A stretch of DNA of 64,000 nucleotides, from contig CBDCQL010000002.1 in the NCBI GenBank assembly GCA_965220615.1, positions 1,612,001-1,676,000 on the forward strand, written 5' to 3'. This document shows positions 24,750 through 33,429 of the stretch, piece after piece. This stretch comes from JAGWBD01 sp965220615 (GTDB lineage Bacteria > Chloroflexota > Anaerolineae > Aggregatilineales > Phototrophicaceae). The notes beneath the pieces were generated by a model. The model ran no database searches. It was not told the origin of the DNA and worked only from the letters and a program-made list of their open reading frames with translations. Numbering within the stretch: the stretch's first letter is position 1; each line of letters opens with the position of its first letter. The position numbers were made by a program, and so were the translations under genes.

Positions 24750-25238
24750 ATGAAACATCTCTGGACACCCTGGCGCATGGAATGGATCCGCAGAGACAAG
24801 AAACAGTTCGAACGGGAACACGGCTGCATCTTCTGTAAACGGGGCGAGGGGGAAGATGACCTTGTAATCGCCCGCTGCAGCCACGTTTACGTGATGCTCA
24901 ATGCCAGTCCCTACAACATGGCCCACCTGCTGGTCATTCCCTATGCGCATTGCGCCAGCACGGAAGACCTGGATGCGGACACCTTGCTGGACCTGATGCA
25001 GGCCAGCAACCGTGCGATGAACTGCCTGCGCAAGTTGTACCAGCCCGCGGCCTTTAACGTGGGCGCCAACATTGGCGCAGTGGCCGGCGCCAGCATCCCG
25101 GATCATTTTCACCTGCACATCGTGCCGCGCTGGCCCGATGAGACGGGTTTCATCACCGCGATCGGCGACACCCGGGTCATCCCGGACACGCTTGAGAACA
25201 CCGGCCGGGAACTCAGGGAGATCTGGCATGAGCGATGA
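24750..25238 (+). CDS. HIT family nucleotide hydrolase/phosphorylase
   Basis: A 162-residue histidine-triad protein. The motif HFHLHIVPRW places His119, His121 and His123; the middle histidine is the usual nucleophile in HIT hydrolases acting on AP4A or AMP-linked substrates. The N-terminus MKHLWTPWRMEWIR and a CIFCK pair, with ASPYNMAHLLVIPYAH, are typical of the AP4A phosphorylase-like HIT branch common in Actinobacteria and Chloroflexota. Only the CxxC half of a zinc site is obvious (Cys26, Cys29). It overlaps the thiolase start by 11 bases, so the two are probably translated from one message. Confidence 0.92.
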   Translation: MKHLWTPWRMEWIRRDKKQFEREHGCIFCKRGEGEDDLVIARCSHVYVMLNASPYNMAHLLVIPYAHCASTEDLDADTLLDLMQASNRAMNCLRKLYQPAAFNVGANIGAVAGASIPDHFHLHIVPRWPDETGFITAIGDTRVIPDTLENTGRELREIWHER

Positions 25239-26418
25239 ACGGGACGTCCTGATCCTGGGAGCGGCGCGCACGCCACAGGGCCGTTTGCTCGGCGCCCTGG
25301 CGGACTACGATGCGGCGGCGCTTGGCAGCCACGCCGTACGCGCGGCTGTGGCGCGCAGCGGCGTTTCGCCGACGGAGATCGAGGAAGTGTACGTCGGCAA
25401 CGTCGTCAGCGCCGGCACCGGCCTCGCCCTGCCCCGGCAGATCAGTCTTGGCGCCGGCCTGCCGGAGACCGTCGGCGGCACGCTGGTCAACAAGGCCTGT
25501 GGCAGCGGCATGAAAAGCGTCATGCTGGCCGCCAGCGCGATCCGCAGCGACGAGGGACAACTCTTCGTCGCCGGTGGCAGCGAGAGTATGAGCCGCGCGC
25601 CCTTTTTGCAGCATGGCATGCGCGAGGGCCGGCGCTTCGGCGATGCCGTGCTGAGCGACGCCCTGCAGTCGGACGGCCTGTGGTGCAGCCTCTGCGACTG
25701 GCGTATGGGCGACGCGGCCGAATTCATTGGCCGGCAGTTGGACATCAGCCGCGCGGCGATGGACAAGTATGCCCTGCGCAGTCATCGCCTGGCGCATGCG
25801 GCGACGCAGGCCGGCGCTTTCAATCAGGAGATCGAGCCCATGCCCAACGGTGTTCGGCATGACGAACCCGTCCGGCCAACAACCTCCCTGGACAAACTGG
25901 CGTCCCTCAGGCCGGCTTTCTCGCCCGACGGCCAGGTCACCGCAGGCAACGCGCCGGGTCTGAATGACGGTGCGGCAGCCCTGGTGCTCGCCAGTCGCAC
26001 CTGGGCGGAGCGCCGGGGTCATACCCCGCTGGCGCGCATCGTCGCCAGCGCCCAGTCAGCGCTGGACCCGGCCTGGATTTTCTACGCGCCGGTTGTGGCG
26101 ATCCCAAAGGTGCTGCAGCGCGCCGGCTGGGCTGTCGATGACGTCGATCTCTTTGAACTCAACGAAGCCTTCGCCGCCCAGGTTCTGGCCGACCTGAAAG
26201 GGCTGGAGCGGGAAGGCTGCCCCGTGCCGCTGGACAAGGTCAACGTGCACGGTGGCGCCATCGCCCTAGGACACCCGCTGGGCGCCAGCGGCGCGCGGGT
26301 GCTGGTCACCCTGATTTATGCCCTGCGACGCAAGGGGCTGCGCCGCGGTCTGGCGGCCCTGTGCCTCGGCGGTTCCGAAGCGGTCGCCATGGCGATTGAA
26401 GTCGAAGGCGACGACTAG
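25228..26418 (+). CDS. Acetyl-CoA C-acyltransferase (thiolase)
   Basis: A 396-residue thiolase that condenses or cleaves acyl-CoA units in fatty acid or ketone-body-type metabolism. The nucleophile Cys91 is in VNKACGSGMKSVMLAAS, His349 in HGGAIALGHPLGASG, and the second catalytic Cys379 in LCLGGSEAVAMAIE; there the usual CxGGG reads CLGGS. NEAF is present in FELNEAFAAQ. I chose ATG 25228 (MSDERDVLILGAARTP), preceded by GGGAG; a longer frame upstream only reads the HIT gene out of frame. There are no beta-oxidation neighbours. Its stop overlaps the stop of the convergent dehydrogenase by four bases. Confidence 0.93.
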   Translation: MSDERDVLILGAARTPQGRLLGALADYDAAALGSHAVRAAVARSGVSPTEIEEVYVGNVVSAGTGLALPRQISLGAGLPETVGGTLVNKACGSGMKSVMLAASAIRSDEGQLFVAGGSESMSRAPFLQHGMREGRRFGDAVLSDALQSDGLWCSLCDWRMGDAAEFIGRQLDISRAAMDKYALRSHRLAHAATQAGAFNQEIEPMPNGVRHDEPVRPTTSLDKLASLRPAFSPDGQVTAGNAPGLNDGAAALVLASRTWAERRGHTPLARIVASAQSALDPAWIFYAPVVAIPKVLQRAGWAVDDVDLFELNEAFAAQVLADLKGLEREGCPVPLDKVNVHGGAIALGHPLGASGARVLVTLIYALRRKGLRRGLAALCLGGSEAVAMAIEVEGDD

Positions 26419-27386
26419 TCCGACGGCACGGCATGCGGCAGGGGATCGCCCCGCAAACCTGCCAACAGATTGTTCGTTGCGATTTCCGCCATCTGGTCCC
26501 GCGTCCGCACACTGGCGCTGCCGATATGGGGCACGATCGTGACGTTCGGCAACGACAGAATTGGATGGTCCGCCGCGATGGGCTCGGGATCGGTCACGTC
26601 CAGCGCGGCATGCGCGATCTGACCCTGACGCAGGGCAGCTTCCAGCGCGACCAGGTCGACGATGGGCCCGCGCGCCGAATTGACCAGCACAGCAGTGGGT
26701 TTCATCGTCGCCAGCGCGTCGGCATTGATCAAATGTCGGGTCTCCGGCGTCAGCGGCGTATGCACCGAGACGAAATCGGACTGCCGCAGCAAGTTCTCCA
26801 GTCCGACCGGCTCCGCGCCCCGCCCGCGAATTTCTTCATCGGACAGCACGGGATCGCAGGCGATGATGCGCAGATTAAAGCCGCCAGCGCGTTGCGCCAT
26901 GGCCTGGCCGATGCGCCCAAGGCCGATGATCCCGAGGGTGGCCCCGCTTAGGTCCGCGCCCAGCAGGGTCTCCGGTTCCCAAGTGTCCCATTTGCCATCG
27001 CGAATGTATTGTACGCCTTCGACGATGCGCCGCGCGCCGGCCAGCAACAACGTGAAGGCCAGGTCGGCCGTCGCCTCGGTGAGCACTCCAGGAGTATGCC
27101 CCACCGGAATGTCGCGCTGGCGGGCGGCAGCGAGGTCGATGTTGTCGTAGCCCACCGCAATCTGGCTGATCACGCGCAACTGCGGCCCGGCTGCGTCCAT
27201 CAGTTCGCCGTCAATGCGGTCGGTCAACAGGCACAACAGACCGTCCACTCCCCGCACCTTCTCCCTGAGCACGTCGTAAGGCGGCGGCAACCTCTCTGGC
27301 CACACTTCCGTTTCGCAGGAGGTCTGGACCCGGTCCAGCCCGGCTGCGGGAATGACACGACTGACAAACACACGCGGCTTGCTCAT
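26415..27386 (-). CDS. D-2-hydroxyacid dehydrogenase (glyoxylate/hydroxypyruvate reductase type)
   Basis: A 323-residue NAD(P)-dependent D-2-hydroxyacid dehydrogenase that reduces 2-keto acids such as glyoxylate or hydroxypyruvate. The nucleotide-binding motif is GIIGLGRIGQAMAQ (GLGRIG at 155-160). Catalytic residues are Arg239 (NSARGPIVD), Glu268 (TDPEPI) and His287 (VPHIGSAS). The substrate loop SQIAVGYDNIDL fits the GyaR/GRHPR branch more than PdxB or SerA, and there is no ACT domain. The ATG has GAGG seven bases upstream. It has its own promoter (TACAAT at 27455-27460) and a leader hairpin. Confidence 0.92.
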   Translation of the reverse strand: MSKPRVFVSRVIPAAGLDRVQTSCETEVWPERLPPPYDVLREKVRGVDGLLCLLTDRIDGELMDAAGPQLRVISQIAVGYDNIDLAAARQRDIPVGHTPGVLTEATADLAFTLLLAGARRIVEGVQYIRDGKWDTWEPETLLGADLSGATLGIIGLGRIGQAMAQRAGGFNLRIIACDPVLSDEEIRGRGAEPVGLENLLRQSDFVSVHTPLTPETRHLINADALATMKPTAVLVNSARGPIVDLVALEAALRQGQIAHAALDVTDPEPIAADHPILSLPNVTIVPHIGSASVRTRDQMAEIATNNLLAGLRGDPLPHAVPSD

Positions 27387-27407
27387 GGCTGCGCCTCATT
27401 TCTCAAA

Positions 27408-27437
27408 AGGCATGGGGGGCAGGGGGTTGCCATGCCT
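27408..27437 (-). promoter_or_regulatory. Leader hairpin of the dehydrogenase gene
   Basis: On the minus strand AGGCATGG and CCATGCCT form a perfect 8-bp stem around a C-rich 14-base loop and are followed by TTTTG. It sits between the -10 box and the ribosome site, so it could be an attenuator or a weak terminator. Its function is not known. Confidence 0.4.
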
Positions 27438-27454
27438 GAAACCAAAGTGCGGTG

Positions 27455-27460
27455 ATTGTA
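27455..27460 (-). promoter_or_regulatory. -10 box TACAAT for the dehydrogenase gene
   Basis: The minus strand reads GAGTACAATCA. The inferred leader to the ATG is about 60 bases and contains the hairpin above. No strong -35. The 191-base gap also serves the divergent ABC gene, for which I see only a weak TTACAT-N17-TAACAT on the plus strand (27537-27565). Confidence 0.4.
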
Positions 27461-27577
27461 CTCAATTTCCCGGATTTGCACGGAAACAGTTTCGGCAACG
27501 CCAGGCCTGCAAAAGGCGGTCACGCCGCAATTGGCCTTACATGCGACCTGCCGCTGCGTTAACATAGAGACTATGCC

Positions 27578-29398
27578 TTGCACATCATTGACAACATAAG
27601 CGTGGAGTTCCAGGCCGGCAATATCCGCGCAGGCAACCACAACAGTCCCCTGCGTTTCACCCTGTCCCATCTCCTGAAACACTGGTACGTAGGCGTATTG
27701 ATGGTGTTCGGGGCCGTCGCCAACGCGGCGCTCTGGATCTCCATCCCGCTTAACGTCGGCCTGGCTTTCGACGCCGTTCGCGAACAACAGAATCTGGGTG
27801 CGGCGGTCAACGCCTGCCTGTTGATTGTCATCGCCTCACTGCTGCGCGCCGTGGTCCAGTTCATGCGTAACTTCAGCGCCCAGATATACGGCCAGCGCCT
27901 CGAAAGGGACGTGCGCGACGAACTCTACGCCAGCCTGCTGGGCAAGAGCATGGCCTTCCACGACCTGCGACCGGTGGGCGAGACCATGGCGCGGGTGACC
28001 AATGACGTCATCGAACTGAGCCTGATGATGCACACCGGCGTCAACCTGCTCATCGGGTCCACCATGTTCATGCTCATGCCGCTGGTCGGCAGTCCGGTCA
28101 TCCACCCGGACCTGGCCCTGGTGCCAGTCGCCTTTGTCATTTTGCAAGTCAGCATTCAATACCTTTTCATTCGTCGCCTTTACCCCCTGGCGCGCCAGGT
28201 GCGTAGCAGCTTCGGCGTCATGAACGCCCGCCTGGAAGAAACGCTGGAAGGACTGGAGGTGATCAAGGGCGCGGCAAGGGAAGACGCAGAAATCGGGCAG
28301 GTCAACAGCCTGATCCAGACCTTCCGCGACCGCTTCATCGCCCAGGGTGAAATGGAAGCCCGATACCTTTCCAATCTGCTCTTTCCGCTAACCCTGTTCG
28401 CCGGCGTGTTTCATTCGGCCATCCTGTTTCGCGCCGGGGAAATCACAACCGGCGACATCGTGGCCTACGTCATGATTTTGCTCTTTTTCCAGTTCCCGGT
28501 CTTCATGTCCCTCTTCACCCTGCCCCGCATTGCCCTGGGTCACGCCGCGGCCGGTCGCATTCTGGAGCTCATCACGGCGCGTAGCGACATGGACCAGAAC
28601 GAAGGCGGTTACGACGCTGAGCTGCAGGGGGACATTCGCTTCGAAGACGTCAGCTTTGGCTATCAGGGCGAGCAAAACAGCCTGAAGGGGCTAAGTTTCT
28701 CCGTGAAACCCGGCCAGACCCTGGCCATCGTCGGTCAAACGGGCGCCGGCAAAACCACGGTGACGCGCCTGATCAATCGCACCTGGGACACTCGTCAAGG
28801 ACGGGTGCTGGTCGACGGTCAGGACGTGCGCGACTGGTCCATGGCCAGTCTTCGTTCGCAGATCAGCATCATTGAGCAGGACATCTTCCTGTTCAGCCGT
28901 TCGCTGGCGGACAACATCAGCTTCGGCGCCGAAGACGCCAGCAGAGAACAGATCGAGAATGCGGCGCGCATGGCCCAAGCGCACGACTTCATCATGTCCT
29001 TCCCGGATGGCTACGAGACCGTCGTGGGTCAGCGGGGCGTCACCCTCAGTGGAGGCCAGCGCCAGCGCGTCGCCCTCGCGCGGGCCTTCATCACCGACCC
29101 ACCCGTAATCATTCTGGATGACAGCACCAGCGCCATCGACAGCGCCACCGAAGACCTGATCCAGCAGGCCATCTGGACCGCGTCAAGGGGGCGCACGACT
29201 ATCCTCATCACCCACCGCCTGTCACAGATTCGCTGGGCCGATCACATCGTCGTCCTGCATCAGGGAGAAATCGTCGCCCAGGGCTCTCACGAGGAATTGC
29301 TGGTCAATTCGCCGGATTACCGCCGCATCTTTGATCGTTACGAAACCCATGCAGCCCCGGCCGGAGCCAGTCTGGCGGAGGACAACGGCGCATGGTAG
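27578..29398 (+). CDS. ABC exporter subunit, degenerate ATPase site
   Basis: A 606-residue half-transporter: six helices (about residues 30-330) then a nucleotide-binding domain. Walker A is GQTGAGKTT (386-394), the signature LSGGQRQR begins at 490, and Walker B reads VIILDDSTSAID, with Asp515 in place of the catalytic Glu. The H-loop is TILITHRLSQ. The partner encoded next has the opposite pattern (good Walker B, altered signature), as in heterodimeric exporters such as TM287/288 and BmrCD. The start is uncertain: TTG 27578 is the longest frame, GTG 27602 is possible, and neither has a strong ribosome site. The last 7 bases overlap the partner gene. Substrate is unknown; neighbours hint at lipid or lipid-linked sugar. 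Confidence 0.9.
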   Translation: MHIIDNISVEFQAGNIRAGNHNSPLRFTLSHLLKHWYVGVLMVFGAVANAALWISIPLNVGLAFDAVREQQNLGAAVNACLLIVIASLLRAVVQFMRNFSAQIYGQRLERDVRDELYASLLGKSMAFHDLRPVGETMARVTNDVIELSLMMHTGVNLLIGSTMFMLMPLVGSPVIHPDLALVPVAFVILQVSIQYLFIRRLYPLARQVRSSFGVMNARLEETLEGLEVIKGAAREDAEIGQVNSLIQTFRDRFIAQGEMEARYLSNLLFPLTLFAGVFHSAILFRAGEITTGDIVAYVMILLFFQFPVFMSLFTLPRIALGHAAAGRILELITARSDMDQNEGGYDAELQGDIRFEDVSFGYQGEQNSLKGLSFSVKPGQTLAIVGQTGAGKTTVTRLINRTWDTRQGRVLVDGQDVRDWSMASLRSQISIIEQDIFLFSRSLADNISFGAEDASREQIENAARMAQAHDFIMSFPDGYETVVGQRGVTLSGGQRQRVALARAFITDPPVIILDDSTSAIDSATEDLIQQAIWTASRGRTTILITHRLSQIRWADHIVVLHQGEIVAQGSHEELLVNSPDYRRIFDRYETHAAPAGASLAEDNGAW

Positions 29399-31233
29399 CG
29401 CTCTTTTCCGGCCTTGACGGCGACAAGTTCGACCGCCAGTACGGCGATACCGTCCTGTTCCGCCGGATAGTCCGCTATTTCTCCCGCTATCGCTGGCAGG
29501 GCCTGGTCGTCATCCTGGCCTTTGCGGTCATGGCCGTTCTGCTGGCCATGCGGCCGGTGGTGATCGCCATGGCTGTGGGCGAACTGGAAAGCGATGCCGG
29601 GGACCAGATTCTCCAGCTATTGCTCGGCGCCCTGTTCGTTTCCGCCTTCGTCGAATACGTCGCAAACTGGCTGCGCCGGCGCGGGCTCTCCCGCATCGTG
29701 GGTCGCGTTATCGCGCAGTTGCGTGTGGACGCCTTTTCCTCCGCCGTGCGTCTCGACATGTCCTTCTACGACGAAAACAACACGGGCAAGGTCGTCAGTC
29801 GCATTACCAGCGACACGCAGGAATTTGGCGACGTATTGATGGTCAGCAGTGACATCATCTCGCGCCTGCTGCAAATCTTCATCCTGGTTTACTTCATGTA
29901 CATCCGCTCGCCCCTGCTTACGGTCCTGCTGCTGGCCACCACGCCGGTCGTGGTCATTGCGGCACTGGCATTTCGGCACATGGCGCGCAAGGTCACCCGT
30001 CAGGCCTCCCGTCAACTGGCCGTCCTGAATGACACCATTCAGGAAAGTGTCAGCGGCATCAGCGTTGCCAAGAACTTCCGCAAGGAAGCCAGGATCTACC
30101 GCGAATTTGCCGACGTCAATCGTCGTTCCTATCGCATCAACGTCCAGCGCGGGCTGGTCATCGCCATGATTTTCCCGGCGCTGACGACGCTTGGCGGCTT
30201 TGTCACCGCCCTGATCGTCTATGTGGGCGCCCAGTTCGTCTTCGATGCCGTCATCAGCGCCAGCACCTGGTTCCTTTTCGTTCAGGCCGTTGACCGCTTC
30301 TGGTTCCCCTTCACCAACATGGCCTCGTTCTGGAGCCAGTTTCAGCAGGGACTGGCCGCCGTCGAACGCGTCTTCGCGCTCATCGACGCCGACAACAGCG
30401 TCATCCAGCGCGACAACCGCCCCGTTGAACGACTGCAGGGCCACATCGTCTTTGAGGACCTCAACTTCGGTTACTCGGACGACGAGACCCTGTTCAGGGA
30501 CTTCAATCTGGAAATCAGGCCAGGCGAAAACGTCGCCCTGGTCGGCCACACCGGCGCCGGCAAAAGCAGCATCGCCCGCCTCATCACGCGTTACTACGAG
30601 TTTCAGGGCGGTCGCATCCTCGTTGACGGCGAGGACATTCGCTCCTTCAACCTGCAGTCCTGGCGCAGTCGCCTGGGGATCGTGCCCCAGTCGCCCTTCC
30701 TGTTCAGCGGCAGCATTATGGACAATCTGCGCTACAGCCAGCCGGATATGGACGACGCCGAAATCGAGGCTGTGGCGCGCAGTATCGGTGGTGGGGAATG
30801 GCTGGAGACCCTGCCCCGGGGGCTGCACAGCGAAGTCGGCGAACGCGGCACGCGCCTGAGCATGGGTCAGCGCCAGCTCGTCAGTCTGTTGCGGGTGCTC
30901 TTGCAGAATCCGGCCATCTTCATCCTCGACGAGGCGACGGCCAGCATCGACCCCTTCACCGAATTGCAGATACAGGAAGCGCTGGACCTGATCCTGTCCC
31001 AGGCCAGTTCCATCCTCATCGCGCATCGTCTCAGCACCGTGCGCAGCGCGGACCGCATCCTGGTGTTCCGCGAGGGTGAAATCATCGAGGAAGGCAACCA
31101 CGAGGCCCTGCTGGAATACAGCGGGCACTACGCCGAACTCTACAACACCTATTTTCGCCACCAGTCACTGGGCTACATCGAAGAGGCTCGCGAACGCTTT
31201 GAGGCCAGTCCTGCCGGTGTCAGGGCCCACTGA
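29392..31233 (+). CDS. ABC exporter subunit, catalytic ATPase site
   Basis: A 613-residue half-transporter with six helices followed by an ATPase domain. Walker A is GHTGAGKSS (385-393), Walker B is IFILDEATASID with catalytic Glu514, and the H-loop is SILIAHRLSTV. The signature is altered to LSMGQRQL (from 489). With the partner this gives one normal site (this Walker A/B plus the partner LSGGQ) and one degenerate site. The C-terminus RHQSLGYIEEARE is typical of the MsbA/LmrA-like exporter class. Its ATG lies inside the last codons of the partner, and its 3' end overlaps the GT-C paralogue B by 17 bases, so all three are probably one transcript. Confidence 0.92.
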   Translation: MVALFSGLDGDKFDRQYGDTVLFRRIVRYFSRYRWQGLVVILAFAVMAVLLAMRPVVIAMAVGELESDAGDQILQLLLGALFVSAFVEYVANWLRRRGLSRIVGRVIAQLRVDAFSSAVRLDMSFYDENNTGKVVSRITSDTQEFGDVLMVSSDIISRLLQIFILVYFMYIRSPLLTVLLLATTPVVVIAALAFRHMARKVTRQASRQLAVLNDTIQESVSGISVAKNFRKEARIYREFADVNRRSYRINVQRGLVIAMIFPALTTLGGFVTALIVYVGAQFVFDAVISASTWFLFVQAVDRFWFPFTNMASFWSQFQQGLAAVERVFALIDADNSVIQRDNRPVERLQGHIVFEDLNFGYSDDETLFRDFNLEIRPGENVALVGHTGAGKSSIARLITRYYEFQGGRILVDGEDIRSFNLQSWRSRLGIVPQSPFLFSGSIMDNLRYSQPDMDDAEIEAVARSIGGGEWLETLPRGLHSEVGERGTRLSMGQRQLVSLLRVLLQNPAIFILDEATASIDPFTELQIQEALDLILSQASSILIAHRLSTVRSADRILVFREGEIIEEGNHEALLEYSGHYAELYNTYFRHQSLGYIEEARERFEASPAGVRAH

Positions 31234-33427
31234 CCGCGTACGAGGCTCGCCACCACCCCTCCTGCTGATCGCCTTTTTGCTGGCCGGTCTGCTGTACCTG
31301 TGGTCGGTGCCGCTGTTTGAGGCGCCGGATGAGTCCTATCACTTCGCTTTCGTGGACTACATCAGCCGCAACCGCAGCCTGCCCGTGCAGGTGCCCGGCG
31401 AGAAGACTCCCTGGGGCCAGGAAGGCAGTCAACCCCCGCTGTACTACATCCTCGTCGGGGCCCTGATCACCCCCATCGATACCAGCGACCTGGCCGGACA
31501 CATGCGCTTCAATCCACATGCCATCCTGGGGGACCCATCGGCGGTCGATAACCAGAATGTCTTCCTGCACGATCATCCCGCGCCGCCTCTGCGCGACACG
31601 GTGCTGGCGGTCTTTGTCGCCCGGGTCTTCAGCCTGCTGCTGGCCTGTGGCAGCGTCGCCGCCGTCTGGCTGGCGGCGCGGGAGTTCGCCCTGTTGTCCG
31701 GCGAAAGGGCCGGGCGCCTGGCCCTGCTGGGCGCCGGGCTGGTGGCCTTCAATCCCCAGTTCCTGTTTATCTCGGCATCGGTCAACAACGACAACCTGGT
31801 GACCCTGCTGGCCAGCCTCGTCATCTGGCAGATGCTGGCCATGCTGCGCCAGGGGCTGAACGCACGCCGCAGCGTCATACTGGCCCTGCTGCTGGCCTGC
31901 GCCACGATGGCCAAGTTAAGCGGTCTCCTGCTTTATGCGCCGGTTGGGCTGGCGGCCCTGTGGCTCGCAAGACGAAACAACAGTTACCGCGAGTTGCTGC
32001 GTCTTGTCGCTTTTGCCGGCCTTGCCTGGCTGGTCATCGCCGGCCCCTGGTATGCGCGCAACCTGAGCCTCTACGGTGAGTTCACCGGTTCGCAGAACAT
32101 GCTGGACGTCGTCGGGCGCAGGTCCGCTCCTTCACTGGAGGACTTGCTCACGGAAGAATTCCGCGGCCTGCGTTACAGCTACTGGGGGATCTTCGGCTGG
32201 TTCAACGTCTTCAGTCCCGCCCCCTTTTACCTCATGATGGATGCCGTGGTACTGGTCGCCGTGGCGGGCCTGCTGTTCCGCGCCTGGCAGCGACGACGCC
32301 AGCCCAATACGCTGGTCCCGGCCGCGCTGCTGACCCTGTGTCTGGCTCTTTTCGCCATCGCCCTCGTGCTGTGGACGCGTCAGACCGCCGCCACGCAGGG
32401 ACGTTTGCTGTTTCCGGCCAGCGCCGCGAGCATGACCCTGCTGGCCTACGGCCTGATGAAGCTGAGAATTCCGGCACACGCCTGGCTTGTCGCGCTGGGC
32501 ATGGTCGCTGTGGCGCTGCCCTTCACCAGCATACGGCCGGCCTACGCGCCACCGGCGATCGTCGCCGGTCTGCCTGACGACGGGACACCGCTCCCCCTCC
32601 GCTTTGGCGACGTGGAACTGCTGGGTTATCGCCTTGAACGGCGGCGCCACGCTCCCGGCAACATTCTGCCGGTGACGCTTTACTGGCGGCCCCTGCGCGC
32701 CTCGGAACAGGACTTCAGCTTCTTCCTGCGCCTGCTTGACGATGAAGACCGCATACTGGTCAACCGCTACGGCCATCCGGGCAGTGGCACGCTGCGCACG
32801 ACCCGCTGGCAACCAGGTCTGGTCTATGAAGATCGCTGGGACCTGAAAATCCCGGAAGATCTGACCGGACGCACGGCCCTGCGCGTCCACATCGGCTGGT
32901 GGAAGTATCCGGATGGCTATGCCCTGCCAGGTGTCAGCGCCGAGGGCCTCGAGGCCGATCCCGTGATTCTGGATGCCGGCGCATTTAGCGACGGAGACGA
33001 TCGCGACAGGAATCTGTCGCAGGGTGTCGAACCCCTGCTCTTCGGCGACAGCATCCGCCTACTGGCGTGGGAACGGGACAACCTGGAGATTTCCCTGCTC
33101 TGGGAAGTGAAGTCCAGTCCGCAGCCGGATCTGCATGTCTTTTTGCATGCCCTTGAAGCACCGACGGACGACGCCAACGGAGACATCGTCGCTCAGGGAG
33201 ACATCGTCGCTCAGGGAGACGCTCCGCCGGACCTGCCGACCCAATTCTGGCAGGTCGGCGAGCGCTACGTCACCCGCCATCCCCTGGAAATGACTGAAGC
33301 GGAAACGCCCGGCGAACTTTCCCTGCACCTTGGCTGGTACAGTCTGGAACATGGCTGGCGCCTGTCCGCGGACTGCCCGAATGATGCCTGTTCGTTGACA
33401 ACGCTGACCCTGGCGCCACCGACCTGA
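31217..33427 (+). CDS. Large GT-C/DUF2142-like membrane protein, paralogue B
   Basis: A 736-residue paralogue of the protein at 22354. It has Asp38-Glu39 in LFEAPDESYHFAFVDYISRN, QEGSQPPLYYILVGALITPI, NPQFLFISASVNNDNL and GPWYARNLSLYGEFTGSQ, about ten helices, and two C-terminal beta-rich repeats (VTLYWRP near residue 485 and a second copy ending ELSLHLGWYS). I chose GTG 31217 (VSGPTDRVRG), the first plausible start near the first helix; a longer frame from 31076 merely reads the ABC gene out of frame. It is translationally linked to the ABC exporter. The region near 33181 carries an exact in-frame 18-bp duplication. Function as a lipid-sugar-dependent glycosyltransferase is inferred. Confidence 0.78.
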   Translation: MSGPTDRVRGSPPPLLLIAFLLAGLLYLWSVPLFEAPDESYHFAFVDYISRNRSLPVQVPGEKTPWGQEGSQPPLYYILVGALITPIDTSDLAGHMRFNPHAILGDPSAVDNQNVFLHDHPAPPLRDTVLAVFVARVFSLLLACGSVAAVWLAAREFALLSGERAGRLALLGAGLVAFNPQFLFISASVNNDNLVTLLASLVIWQMLAMLRQGLNARRSVILALLLACATMAKLSGLLLYAPVGLAALWLARRNNSYRELLRLVAFAGLAWLVIAGPWYARNLSLYGEFTGSQNMLDVVGRRSAPSLEDLLTEEFRGLRYSYWGIFGWFNVFSPAPFYLMMDAVVLVAVAGLLFRAWQRRRQPNTLVPAALLTLCLALFAIALVLWTRQTAATQGRLLFPASAASMTLLAYGLMKLRIPAHAWLVALGMVAVALPFTSIRPAYAPPAIVAGLPDDGTPLPLRFGDVELLGYRLERRRHAPGNILPVTLYWRPLRASEQDFSFFLRLLDDEDRILVNRYGHPGSGTLRTTRWQPGLVYEDRWDLKIPEDLTGRTALRVHIGWWKYPDGYALPGVSAEGLEADPVILDAGAFSDGDDRDRNLSQGVEPLLFGDSIRLLAWERDNLEISLLWEVKSSPQPDLHVFLHALEAPTDDANGDIVAQGDIVAQGDAPPDLPTQFWQVGERYVTRHPLEMTEAETPGELSLHLGWYSLEHGWRLSADCPNDACSLTTLTLAPPT
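33181..33216 (+). repeat. Tandem 18-bp in-frame duplication (two copies)
   Basis: Two identical adjacent copies of AGACATCGTCGCTCAGGG encode a repeated DIVAQG in the second C-terminal domain of GT-C paralogue B. The equivalent loop of paralogue A has a single related segment (MLAQGDSPP), so this looks like a recent slippage or duplication in a surface loop. Confidence 0.9.
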
Positions 33428-33429
33428 TC

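Noticed and set aside
29617..31161. A 514-codon minus-strand frame opposite the second ABC subunit
   Set aside because: Acidic, repetitive composition complementary to Walker and helix codons; shadow.
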